Assembly: GCA_027625915.1 (NCBI GenBank)
Contig: JANTQA010000015.1
Coordinates: forward strand, 744,001 to 808,000
Source of the DNA: Anaeramoeba flamelloides
Taxonomy: Eukaryota > Metamonada > Anaeramoebidae
Direction: 5' to 3'
DNA length: 64,000 nt
Shown here: piece by piece, positions 1 to 10,622 of the stretch
How positions within the stretch are numbered: the first letter of the stretch is position 1
Layout of the letters: every line of letters starts with the position of its first letter
Made by a program: the position numbers and the translations under genes
Notes under the pieces: generated by a model
What the model was told of the DNA's origin: nothing
Databases searched by the model: none
The model's input: only the letters and a program-made list of their open reading frames with translations

Positions 1-3000
1 TTTTAATATAGATATTATTATCTATCCAACAATAAATATTAAAAATATAAATAGCATTTTTTTTTTTAAATCTAAAAAAAAAAGCAAATAATCGGAAATA
101 TTGATCATATTAAAAAGTTTATCCTTCCAGTGATAATTATAGAAAGATCTTTCGATATAAGAAAAAGAAATAAAAATTTATAAATTAATTTTAAACTAAG
201 ATCGTTTAAAAATTATTTATGTTAATTAATAATCATGGAATATAATGCTATGATTCAATTTTCGAATCAAAAATTAAATATAAGTAGCAATCAGCTTGTA
301 ATTTACACTTTTTTTAATAATTTTGGTAATAATAAGAATACAAATAAAAATAGGAATAAGAAAAGGAACAAGAATAATAACAAATAAGAAATTTTTTAGG
401 GTGATTAAATATAATATTATTATATAAAAAGATATGTATTTTTATTGAAGGGGGTATTAGAGCATTTGAACATATTGGATAATTTGAAGTACTTATTTTG
501 TTATTCAAAAGGGGTTATTTGAAGAAAAAAAAGACAGAATAAAATTTAATGAGTGGGTAAAACAGATCATAAATAAAATATCATTTTTTTGTTTCAATTT
601 GTAAAAAAATGGATATAACTAAATATTATCAGATTTTTTTATTATTGTTTTAATCTTTTGAATTATCAGTTGTTTTTATAAATGACTGTAATTATGATTC
701 AATCTAAAAAATTGTTAATTGTACTTTGCTAGGTTTGAAATTTGTTCAATTAAATTGAATAAACAATTAAAATTATTTATTGATCTAATTTTTAATTATT
801 TAATATTAGTTAATTGGCGCTCAAATACATGTTGGTAATTGTTTTGAATATATATTAACTCAAAATTTTTTGGTAAATTATATTTTATTCTTAAAAGTCT
901 ATCATGAAATATTTTTTTGTTGTTGTTAAGAAACATTACAAAGAAAAATAATTAGAAACATTTCAGTTAGTTAGTAATCCTATTTTATTATTTCTTAAAT
1001 AGCTGTTTTATAATATTTTTATTTTGAAAAATAGATATCAGGGAGTATCAAAAAAATTAATTGAAGTTATCATATATTGGCTTTTTAGAAGATAAATACC
1101 AAAATATTCAATGTTTTTTCTTTCTTTTTTTTTTGGTTGGGAAAATTTTTATTTAAAAAGGGGGTGGCAAAGAAAAAAATTAAGATTATTATTGTTAATA
1201 TAAAGATACTGAAATCTGAAAAAAATGATTAACTTGAAAATTAAAAACTAAAAGGCAAAGGAAAAAAGTTACAAAATTAAAAAAAAATTTTTCAAAAAGA
1301 AGAAAAAAAAATACAATAATTTAAGAAAGATTCCTCCCAAACTAAAAACTATGTCTATGGATCAAAATAAAACAAAATAATACAAAATTATAATTACTGT
1401 TGTCTGGGTGTTCTTAATTAACCTTATGATTTTTTTTTCTTTTTCTTTTTTTACTAATTCCATATCATCAACCTTAATTTTTTTATTTCATTTTTCTTTA
1501 TTTTGGTTCTATTTTTTTTTCTTAATCTTTATTTTTGCTTTTTACACATAAATTATTAGGAAATGCCCTTATTATGAATAATTGTTGAGTCTATAATTTG
1601 ATGCTTAATTTTGGAAAGAGGTTGAAGATAATGTAATTCTAGAGTATAATTAAAATTTCTTCAACAATACAGATGATTTTTCTTCTATTTTGTGGGTTTT
1701 GTAAATTATAAATTATTGTTAAATTTACAATTAATAAGTAGTTCTAATTTAGTATTTCCCAAATAATGAAACGACCCCGATTAAAAATTTGTGGTTTATT
1801 TTTCCTCTATTTGTAAACAATTTGTTATTTTTATAAAGAAAGTTATATTTTAATGAGTTTATTTTTTTTTTTTTAAGTTTTGATAATTAAAGTATGGTAA
1901 GTTTTTTTTTACCTCAAAATGTTGTTCTGCAATTTTCAATTTTTAGTGTTTCTCCATTAGGTAATAATTCCTCTTATCTTAGAAATATTTCAAAACTAAA
2001 GCAATATTTAAATAGGTGAATTGTTAAGCTGTTGTTTGGTGTGAGTTTTGGAGATCATTTATATTGTCTCTCTTTGAAAATTTCGTTTCTTTTGTTTTTT
2101 TTAATTTGTCAAAAATTACTTTTGATTTTTAAAAAGTTTTTAATTTGACAAATAAATTAAAAAATTGAAATAAAGTTAAATAAAATACTTAAATGAATTC
2201 TACCAAGATAAATTTGTATTAGTATATAAAAAAGAATTATTTCAGATATCTAAGAATACTTATTATTTGATATCTTTTGAGATTGTAGAATGGTATTATT
2301 TTAACAATAAAAACCCTTTATTTGATATTTCGAAGAACTGATAGATCTGGCATTTATCTTCTTATAGTTATTGTAGTATTTTAAATAACACAATCAAATA
2401 TAGAATTTTATCAAAATTGATTCATTATTAAAGAATTGACAAAAAAAATTGAGGTCGATCAAATTTATTTTATAAGATTTTTTAATTTTTAAAAAAAAAC
2501 AAGTTTAATAGGATTTATGAATAATTATTTAGGAAAAAATTTTATATTTAAATCAAACTATCGCCCCATTATTTTGAATTTTTTTTAATAATCATTCCTA
2601 TTTCACCGTTTTCGAAACTTATAAAAATATATATATTTTATAAAAACTTTTTTTTTATTTAAAAAATAATTGTAATGGTAGAAAAAATTTATTTATAATC
2701 AAAAATAATTTTATAAAAAAATATAAAATAAATATTATTCTTCCAATTTGTTTTTTTTTAGTTAAATATTACTAAATTAAAACTAATAACTAAGTAAATG
2801 TATTTTAAGGTCAAGAATATAATTTGATATATTTGAAACTTGAACAAAATCAATAAAAATCAAAAAGGTTAATAGTTTCTTTATAATATTTTAATTTTAA
2901 CTTCTATTTTATCATAAGAAAAAATGTGATCCTATTAGAAAAATATAATATTTCTTAAAAAAAAAAGGAAAGCTAATTTCTTTTATAAATATCAAATTAG

Positions 3001-3170
3001 AGTGAATATTCATTTTTACTTGAAATTTTTTTTTTTTAATCAGATATATAACTAGATTTCTAAATAATATTAATTTTTGGTAAATTTACTTAATAAAATT
3101 TAAATTGATTTTGAATAATATCTTTGTGAAGATTCAAATGATAATTTATATGGAATTAAATAGACTAATC

Positions 3171-3218
<48 letters not shown>

Positions 3219-3480
3219 TAAACAAAGAGACTAGAAGAGACGGCGACGAATCGGAGAGAATGGAATTAAAGAGTTAGAATAGGTTAAAATAAGGTATCAA
3301 ATAAAAATAAATAAAAAAGAAAAAAAACAAATAGAGAAATAAAATAGAAAAGAAAAGAAAATAATATAAAAAGAAAATTCTTAAAAAAAGCAAAAGTAAC
3401 AGAATGAGAAAGAGAACAATAGGTGAGGAAGTAAATATTAAAAATAATCTATAATATCTATTTGGATCCCGAGATAAGAT
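1..3480. other. AT-rich intergenic DNA, no supported gene
   Basis: I see no coding region here. The sequence is almost entirely A/T runs with stops in all frames, apart from short Asn/Lys-type low-complexity reading frames that I do not believe. A (TA)n microsatellite lies at about 3174-3215. The slightly GC-richer 40 bases after it (3235-3275) lie downstream of the minus-strand RNA-binding gene, so they may belong to its 3' untranslated region. Confidence 0.6.
3174..3215. repeat. (TA)n microsatellite
   Basis: About 21 uninterrupted TA dinucleotides. It lies just downstream of the RRM gene's 3' end. Confidence 0.95.
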
Positions 3481-4455
3481 TTAGAATTGATCATAATTTT
3501 TGTTATTATTTCCTCCTTGATATCCGCCACTTTTATTATTATTGGAATTATTATTATTGTAACTATTATAACCACCCATATTATTTGTATTTTGTTTTTG
3601 GTAATCATTACTATAGCTCGAATAATTTGTTGATTGGTTTTGATTATATGATCTGTTATCATAAGAACTTTGGTTATTATAAGAGTTGTTTCCGCCATAG
3701 CTATTATTATTTCTATAATTTGGTTTTGAATAACCCCCACCAAAATCATTGGAGTCGCCTTTTCCATATCCTCTTTGGTTATTATCATAATTATTGTATC
3801 TATTATTATTATAGCTTCTTCTGTTATCATAATTATTAGATGGCCCTCTTCCTCTTCCATAGCTACTTCTTCCTCTGTAGCCACCACCACTGCGCCCTCT
3901 TCCTCCGTAATTGTTATTGTATCTGTTATTATTGTATCTGTTGTTTCTGTATCCACCCCCTTCGTTATTTTGTCTATTATTTATAGTAAGATTTACTCTT
4001 AAACGCCTTCCATTAATTAATTCCTCATTGGTTTCTTTAACTGCGTATGCTGCATCTTCTTTTTTTGCAAATTTAATAAATGCAAAGCCCCTGGATCTTT
4101 GTGTTTCTCGATCAATTATTAATTTTAAAGATGTGATTGTACCATATTTTATATAAAGATCTCTTAATTCATTTTCATTAACTTCATATGAAATATTTCC
4201 GACAAAAATTTCTTTTTTATTTTCATCTTCTTCATTTTCAACTTCATCTGTATTTTTCTCCTTTTTATTTTCTGATTCATTATTGTTTTCTTCTTGCTGC
4301 TGGTTATCAGCTGTTTTATTTTTGTTTTTTTCCTCTGTTTCTTTAAGATCGTTTTTTGCTATTGAAAAAGAAGATAAAAAAGAGATTGGTATTTGGTAAA
4401 TAAACAGTTTTATTCTTTAACAATTCAGATAAATTGCTAAAGATAATTGATTCAT
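3481..4455 (-). CDS. RRM RNA-binding protein with Gly/Asn/Tyr/Arg-rich tail
   Basis: The last exon runs from 4358 down to the TAA at 3483-3481 and encodes 291 residues. It starts with an acidic Lys/Glu/Asn stretch, followed by one RNA recognition motif with RNP2 IFVGNI (near 4210) and RNP1 RGFAFIKF (near 4090). Next come about 170 residues rich in GGY, RGRG, RYNN and NNNYGG, resembling glycine-rich hnRNP/CIRBP-like proteins. Such proteins bind RNA, and the low-complexity tail can drive condensation. A 3' splice site (TTTTTCAATAG) precedes the exon. A phase-compatible first exon is ATG at 4455 to 4422 (MNQLSLAIYLN), with a 63-nt intron, but its donor (GTTAAA) is weak, so the start is uncertain. 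A farther upstream exon is possible. The RRM exon has no early ATG, so it is easily missed by ATG-based gene calling. The other frames here give repetitive shadow proteins. Confidence 0.85.
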
Positions 4456-4647
4456 CCTTCCTCTTTAATTTTATATTTTAATTTTACATTTTAATTTTGC
4501 ATTTTAATTTTACATTTTAATTTTACATTCTAACTTTTGTGTTTTGTTTGAAATTCCATATCTTATTCAAGAAACTTTTTTATTTTTCTTATATTTTTAA
4601 ATAAATAGTACATTTATATAATTTGCAATTATATTATACTTTATTTA

Positions 4648-5085
4648 CAGCTGTTCCAACCCTACCGTGAAAATTTATAAGACACAGAAATTGATTTTCT
4701 ATTATTAAATTTTGTCATGTATAACAAACCGTAAAATGGATCTGAAAGTTTATTATCAACCATAAAAATTTATATTATCCAATTTTTGGTTTTTGAAAAT
4801 GGCAAATAAATTGTAAAAAAAAGTATATTAATAAGGATCTTGAATTTCTAAAATTGGGAGTATTTCGGTTTTAAACAATTTAAAAGCAAGGATCGAAAAA
4901 TACTTTCATGTTTCTGTGATTTCTTTTCTTATGAAATTCCAATTTTTTTCTTTCTTTAAGATTAAAAAAAAAATTTCTCATATGATATGATAGAAATTGA
5001 ATTTTCTATTTCATAAATGGAAATTTTATAATATACAAAGGATCTGTATATCTTATAATTTTTTACGGTAGGGTTGGAACAGCTG
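4648..5085. mobile_element. Tc1/mariner-type MITE, family A copy 1
   Basis: A 438-bp element with terminal inverted repeats beginning CAGCTGTTCCAACCCTACCG at both ends. It is flanked by TA on each side (4646-4647, 5086-5087), the duplication expected of Tc1/mariner elements. I see no transposase. It lies just upstream of the RRM gene. Confidence 0.85.
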
Positions 5086-5163
5086 TATTAAAAGTGGCAG
5101 ATATAGATATACCCCTAATAAAACTAACCTATTAGAGAAGTTTTCATCATATATAATTGGTTA

Positions 5164-5700
5164 CAGCCGTTCCAAATCTACCATGAAATTTGACAGACAT
5201 AGAAATTGACTTTTTGTCTCGGTTAAATACAAAAAAAAAAATTTTCTTTTAATACAACATCATATACATTTTATGGTTTGACATAGGTTTTTTAAAAAAA
5301 TTTCTGTATTTGAATGACTGAGAAAAAATTCCTGTTCTTTTTAAAACAAATTGAAAAATCCAAAACAATACTTCCAAAGATCGAAGATCGAATTTGATGA
5401 TTTCTTTAAAATTGTCTTTTCTTTTGATTTTAAGGTCTTTAGAAATTAAGTTCCACAAAAACCACCAAAAAACTGAAAATTTTTCCAAATTAATGATCAT
5501 TTACGAAAGGTTTATATTCAAAAATTCAAATTCTCATATTTTCTCTTTGTGAAATTTTGGTTCTATTATAAAAATTTCATGGTTTGTAATAGGCTATCAC
5601 ATAACCATAAAATCTTTTCAAAAAATATAAAAAGTCAAGTATGATAACAAAAATGAATTTTCTGTTTATCATAGATTTCACGGTAGGGTTGGAACGGCTG
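5164..5700. mobile_element. Tc1/mariner-type MITE, family A copy 2
   Basis: A 537-bp relative of the previous element, with ends CAGCCGTTCCAAATCTACCA and, on the other strand, CAGCCGTTCCAACCCTACCG. TA flanks lie at 5162-5163 and 5701-5702. Only 76 bp separate it from copy 1. The interiors are diverged, so these are separate insertions rather than a recent tandem duplication. Confidence 0.85.
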
Positions 5701-5702
5701 TA

Positions 5703-6474
5703 TCACATTTTTATCATATAAGATAAAAGTAAAAAAAAATATAAAACAATATTAATCAAATAGAGTATCGAAAAGATTTGGCATAAAGGAAAAATGGGTT
5801 TTTTTTATCACACTTTTGTCTTATTGATTGGTGTATGCATTGAATTATTATCATATAGGATAAATTGAATTTTTTTATCAGAATTATATCCCTTTAATAA
5901 GTATATATGTTCAGTCCTTATCTTATAGGATAAATTGAATAACTTTTTGTGATTTCTTTTGTTTCAATTGGATCATATGTGTTAGTCATTTTTCTGATCG
6001 TTTTTTAATTCGTTTGTCAGATCCAATTAATTGCAGTAAATGTTCATATTGCATATATATAGCACCATTATAAGAGAGTTTTTTTCATTAGGAGTATGTT
6101 TTATATATCAGCAAAGAAACTAAATATTCATTCAGAAAACAGTAAGAAATCAAAATTTTACTAATATAGTTTTAATGTTTAATAATTGCTCTGAGGAGCA
6201 AATATAATTCAAGATCAAAAAAAAAGATGACTGATAATTTATTTCATTCTGTAATTTTCCTTTAATTGAAAAAAAAAAATTTCGAGAAACTGAAAAACAA
6301 AAAATTGGTTTTCTGTGATTTCTGTCATTTTAGTTTATTTCTGTCATTTTTATTAGGGTAGAAAATTTGGTTTTAATTAATTAGTTTCAATGTTTTTGTA
6401 AGTGCAATTAGTATTTTAATTTGTTTTCAAACCAGTAAGAAAAAAATTATTTCATTTTGTTAGAAAAAGTATTA
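5703..6474. other. AT-rich spacer
   Basis: No gene or clear repeat seen. The motif TATCATATAGGATAAATTGA recurs in variants near 5716, 5850 and 5921 (ATAGGATAAATTGAA), suggesting a degenerate short tandem or dispersed repeat. Confidence 0.4.
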
Positions 6475-7075
6475 CAGCCAATTTACTGTTAATTGTAAAA
6501 TATAAAGATCAAAATTTTCATTCAACTTTCTAAAAAAATCTTTTATAGAATTAAAATAAGTCATCAAAAGATCACAATTCTCTATCAAAAAGCGGAAATG
6601 AATTAATTAAAACTGATTTTCAGAAATTTAAAATTGGAAATGTTACATGATTTAAAAAAATCTTTTCTATGGTAAGCTGAATGAAAATTTTGTTCCCTTT
6701 ATTTTGCAACAAATAGTAGTCAACATCTGAATTTTTTCAATCCTTTCGTAATATAACCTGAAGCAAAAAAATTATTTCAAGAATTTTTTTTTTCATCATG
6801 TTGTAACATAAAATTGTTTCATTTCAACTTGTAAGGTTCCATTCTGAAATTTTACAAAATTCAATCCTACAAAATCCTTTAAACCCCTATTAGAGGCAGT
6901 CTATTCAACTTGAGAATTTTTCAATCATTACAAAGTCTAACTCGATTGAAAAAAATTTCTTTAAACAATTTTTGTTCCAAAGCGATGAAACAAAAAATTC
7001 AATCAACACATTTTTTTTGTTTCAGGTTATATTACGAAAGTACTGAAAAAATTCACATGTTGAATAAATTGGCTG
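6475..7075. mobile_element. MITE family E, carrying a nested MITE (family D)
   Basis: The element is bounded by CAGCCAATTTA at both ends, with TA flanks (6473-6474, 7076-7077). Removing the nested element at 6486-6716 extends its inverted repeat to a long match. The left arm 6719-6775 pairs with 7005-7065, including TTTCGTAATATAACCTGAA. The interruption falls inside the left terminal repeat, so E was in place before D inserted. Confidence 0.75.
6486..6716. mobile_element. MITE family D copy 1, nested in family E
   Basis: A 231-bp element with inverted ends CTGTTAATTGTAAAATA and CTATTTGTTGCAAAATAAAG, and TA on both sides (6484-6485, 6717-6718). A second inner inverted repeat, AAAATTTTCATTCAGCTT, makes most of it palindromic. 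Further copies lie at 7186-7405 and 20546-20774. Confidence 0.85.
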
Positions 7076-7185
7076 TAACATTCTTATTCTTCTTATTACA
7101 GTTGTTTTAAGAAAGTGAGTACTAAAAGTATTCTAAGCTTTATTCTATCCGTTTGTTTCACACTTTTGAAAACTTTTGTTAAGTA

Positions 7186-7405
7186 TTATTTGTTCCAAAA
7201 TAAAGGGAACAAAATTTTCATTCAGCTTTCCATAGAAAGATTTTTCAATCAGATAACATTTCAAATTTTTATTCTTACAAATAGCTTTAATTATTAATTA
7301 AACTTTTTGAATTGGGGACTTTGGTGATTTATTTTAATTATATGGAAGGTGGATTTTTTGGAAAGTCGAAAGAAAATTTTGATTTTTATATTTTACAATC
7401 AACAA
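7186..7405. mobile_element. MITE family D copy 2
   Basis: A 220-bp copy in the opposite orientation to copy 1. It shares GGGAACAAAATTTTCATTC near its left end and TTTTACAATCAACAA at its right end. It is flanked by TA (7184-7185, 7406-7407). Confidence 0.8.
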
Positions 7406-7421
7406 TACTTTTTTAAAATTA

Positions 7422-7896
7422 CAGTGGTGTAAATAACCCGTGTTAACAACCTTTAACCCATTACAAAAATTTAACTCGTGTTTTTTTTTCAGACTTGCGT
7501 ATTAATAGATAGGAAGATACACGTATATTCTTGGTTCTGATTCAAATTGACTTTAGAGGTTAGATCTTTGATTAATCGAAATGGCTCAATAATATTAATT
7601 GCTTTTGTTTCAAAAATTTCTTCATATTATCTAAATTTCTGAGATGAAATGATTGTTTTATAAAAATTCAGTAAATAAAATTTTTCTTATTTTTTTGTCA
7701 AAAAATTATATTTTAATCTTTCAATATCTTCACAATTCTTTTTTAAAATTTATTTAAAGAATCCTATTTCTGGTTTATATACTGTTTTCATCACATTGAT
7801 TTTTTTCTTTTATTTCTACAGTCAGCCAATATTTTTTGCATGAGTTAAATTTTACTAATGGGTTAAAATAAAAAACACGGGTTATTTACATCACTG
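7422..7896. mobile_element. Tc1/mariner-type MITE, family B
   Basis: A 475-bp element with imperfect terminal inverted repeats of about 59 bp, starting CAGTGGTGTAAATAACCC on the left and CAGTGATGTAAATAACCC on the right strand. TA target duplications lie at 7420-7421 and 7897-7898. It has no coding capacity. Its ends resemble the CAGTGG...TAAATAACCC type common in Tc1/mariner/pogo-related elements. Confidence 0.88.
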
Positions 7897-7898
7897 TA

Positions 7899-8821
7899 CC
7901 GTATTATTCTCAATTTTAAATCTTACATTTGTTCACTTTTTGGGTGTGAATGTAATTGTGTCGGACGAAAATTTTTCGTTCATTAGTTCCCAAATAAGAG
8001 AATTTTCTAAAAGAGTCCAGCGATGTAATTTTTAAAAAAATAATATAAAGAAGAAAAAAGTTTTTTTTCTTTATTTGAAAACGAAACGGTGTTTTCAAAC
8101 AAATTAGTAACCATTTTTCCAAACGAAATACAAAAAGTTATTTCAAAACACTTTTTTTGAGCAAATTTATGAAAAATAAGCTTTATGTTGATCAATTCCA
8201 AAAAACCAAACTCAGTTATTTGGTTTAAATCTCCTTACGGGTGTTTGAATAAAAAAAAAAAGGAACTAAAAGATTTAAAAGGTGTTATTGTAAAAAACAG
8301 TTTGAATAACATTTTTTGAATTTTGATTCCTGAAATTTATTAAAATAGCGGTAACAACAAAAGAATAACAACAAAAGAAGAATAAAAAAAAAAGTTAAAT
8401 TGTTCTTTAACTCACAATTTGAGAAAAAAAATAAAAAGTCTCAAGTATTATCTTAATACAATACTGAAAATTAAGTTTTTTGAATGAAAGAGTATAAAAC
8501 CTTTTAAATTTTCACTTTTTGTTTCTTGAATAAAACCACAAGTCTTTTAAAATTCAATTGTATTGAGAAAAAAATTAATCACAATTCTTTTTTATTTGTG
8601 TATTTCTTTTTTAAAAAATCAAAAGTTAAGAAAACACTCTTTTTGTTTTTGAAAGATCGAAAGTATATGATCTACCAAAGCATTTTTTAATTTTTGAATT
8701 TTTTAAAAAAAGAAAGAAAAAAAAAATTTAGAATTGTTAAAAATCATTTCTTTTAATTCAGGAAGGAAGAAAAAAGTTCTTTTAATTTTGTAAAAAACAA
8801 GAAAGAAAAAAAAGTTTTGGA
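7899..8821. other. AT-rich spacer, no supported gene
   Basis: Long A/T runs. Short reading frames on the minus strand (about 7916-8201) are made of Phe/Lys/Ile codons typical of noncoding AT-rich DNA. I see nothing else. Confidence 0.5.
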
Positions 8822-8931
8822 TTAAAAGATTGTACTTTCTTCCTTGGTTTGCTCATTGTTGTTAGTTTCTGTTACTTCTTGTAAATTTTCCTTGTTAGTT
8901 TCTGATATTTCTTCCTTTTTTTGATCTTCTT
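8822..8931 (-). CDS. Possible last exon encoding an acidic tail (unassigned gene)
   Basis: On the minus strand, CTAACTAATAAG (branch-like site plus AG) is followed by an open stretch ending in TAA at 8824-8822. It encodes an acidic, Asn/Thr/Glu-rich tail containing EEISETNKENLQEVTETN and ending KEESTIF. Base composition is clearly less AT-rich than the flanks. No upstream exon could be assigned. The nearest minus-strand coding DNA is the last prefoldin-3 exon, 1.7 kb away, but joining the two in a natural phase does not preserve this frame. It could be an exon of an unseen gene or chance. Confidence 0.3.
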
Positions 8932-9844
8932 CTTATTAGTTAGAATATGTATTTAAAGTTTACAAAGAATTTTATTTAATGAGAGAAAACAATAAGTTTT
9001 TGACTTTAAGAATAAGTGTTGTCAAATGTATTACCGAAATTTGTAGACATTTGTAGAAATTTTGTTAAAAAATTTAATTAAAAAAAATGATTTGAATTTT
9101 ATTATTGAGACTGTTCATTTAACACCAACAAAAACTTTTTTAAATAGAAATCCGTTAAACTTTTTTATGCGACAGTAAAATACAAATAAATTTTTCTTCT
9201 TTTATTTTCCCTTTTATTTACCATTCTCGATTGATCGGTTCTTGATTGTCTGATAAAAAAATAGGTGTTTGTTTAATTGAAACTTGTAATTTGAATACAT
9301 TTGCGCTGTTCAACATAAAAAAAATTCTCCATTTTTAAAAAAAAGAACTACAGCGATCAAAATAATGCGTTCTCAAAGACTATTATCCATGTTACAAAAT
9401 TTTATCAGTGCTTTTTTTCTTCTTGTACCAAGGTCATGGTAATATCCAATGGACTGCCAAATAGTATACCAAAGTTCAAATCAATTTTGAATGTAAAACC
9501 CTTGATATTTTCAGTAAAATTTAAATTAGGAATGCAATTTGTTGAAAATTTTTCAAGTTTTTTAGATATTTTTTTGTTTTTTTGATTGATAAAAATTTTC
9601 TCAAAAAAAATATTACTCTATTTATTGATAAAAATTTTCAATTTGATCCTTCATTTTTATAATTTCTTTTTAAACAATAGAACTTTAAGAAACCAATACC
9701 AAGTTTATTTAGGGTTTATCATCAGTTTCTTTTATTGGTTAATGTATAAACCTTCTATAACAAAAATACACACTTTTTATTTTTGAAACACTGATTAAAA
9801 ATTTTTTATACCACTTTATTTTGACTACAGTAGTTTCTTTTATA

Positions 9845-9858
9845 CCCCCCCCCCCCCC
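9845..9858. repeat. Homopolymer C14
   Basis: Fourteen consecutive C in a region otherwise about 80 percent A/T. A similar C12 tract lies at 53458-53469, followed directly by a T run. Confidence 0.95.
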
Positions 9859-10079
9859 TTCTGAAGAATATCTTATATTTTTGAAGAGCGTACACTTTTT
9901 TTTAATCCAATAAATAGATCTTATAGAAAATTCCATCAAGTTTTCTTTAGGTTTTTCAGTTTTATTATGAAAATCTGATAACTTTCAAAATATTCAGAAA
10001 ACTAGAAACACGACCTAAAATTAGTTTTTAATTTTAGAAATTAAAAAAAATCCAAATTCTTTTTTGACAGTACCCAAAA

Positions 10080-10135
10080 TATATGAGTAAAATTATAAAT
10101 TTTACTCCGTTCCTTTATATTCTGGAAACCCTGCC
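10080..10135. repeat. Dispersed palindromic repeat, family I copy
   Basis: Contains GAGTAAAATTATAAATTTTACTC-type symmetry followed by a CATTCTTTT/GTTCCTTT-like block and TCTGGAAA. Related cores occur at 18142-18178, 26481-26538 and 55122-55180, and half copies near 17870 and 54975. The copies are well diverged, so the family is old. Confidence 0.45.
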
Positions 10136-10622
10136 AAAAGAGTATCTTTGTTAATCTTGGTCCATCATTTGTTATATTTTTGTGTATTTTTTTTTTATAT
10201 TTTAACTTTTTTTCTAGATATTTTAATTTTACTCAATAATCCTTCCTCGCAATAAATACACAACAATAAATAGATTTTTTCTTTGGTTTAGTTTTGATTT
10301 AATAAAAGATTTTAATCTTTTCTACATACATCATTATTTATTTTTAGGATAAAATTATATACACTTTTTAATTGATTTGTTATTAATTTCTAGATAATTT
10401 ATTAATTATAAAAAAATAAAAAAGAAAAAAAATATAATTTGTTTGGTACTTTATTATTAATTTTTTTCGGTTTTTATTTTATAATGGTTTTTGTTTTTTG
10501 TTTTGAAGAAAGAATTTAAAAGAATTATGATTATGATTATTTATTTGTATCTTTAACAAAAAAAAAAAGATTGTGTTTTAAATTTTAATTTATAAATTTG
10601 AATTAATTTTGGAATTTCCTTA

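Larger units (their letters stand above)
8932..10622. other. AT-rich intergenic DNA with C14 tract
   Basis: No supported gene. It holds an uninterrupted C14 tract (9845-9858, G14 on the other strand) and one copy of a dispersed palindromic repeat around 10080-10135. The rest is A/T-rich sequence. Confidence 0.5.

Noticed and set aside
314-508. Tyr/Ser/Phe-rich minus-strand frame
   Set aside because: Low-complexity AAT/AAG repeat translation, with no start context or conserved motif.
3438-4156. Long ATG-started frames on both strands rich in Ile/Thr/Tyr
   Set aside because: They are out-of-frame shadows of the RRM protein's AAT/TAT/GGA-type repeats. The in-frame product contains the RNP motifs.
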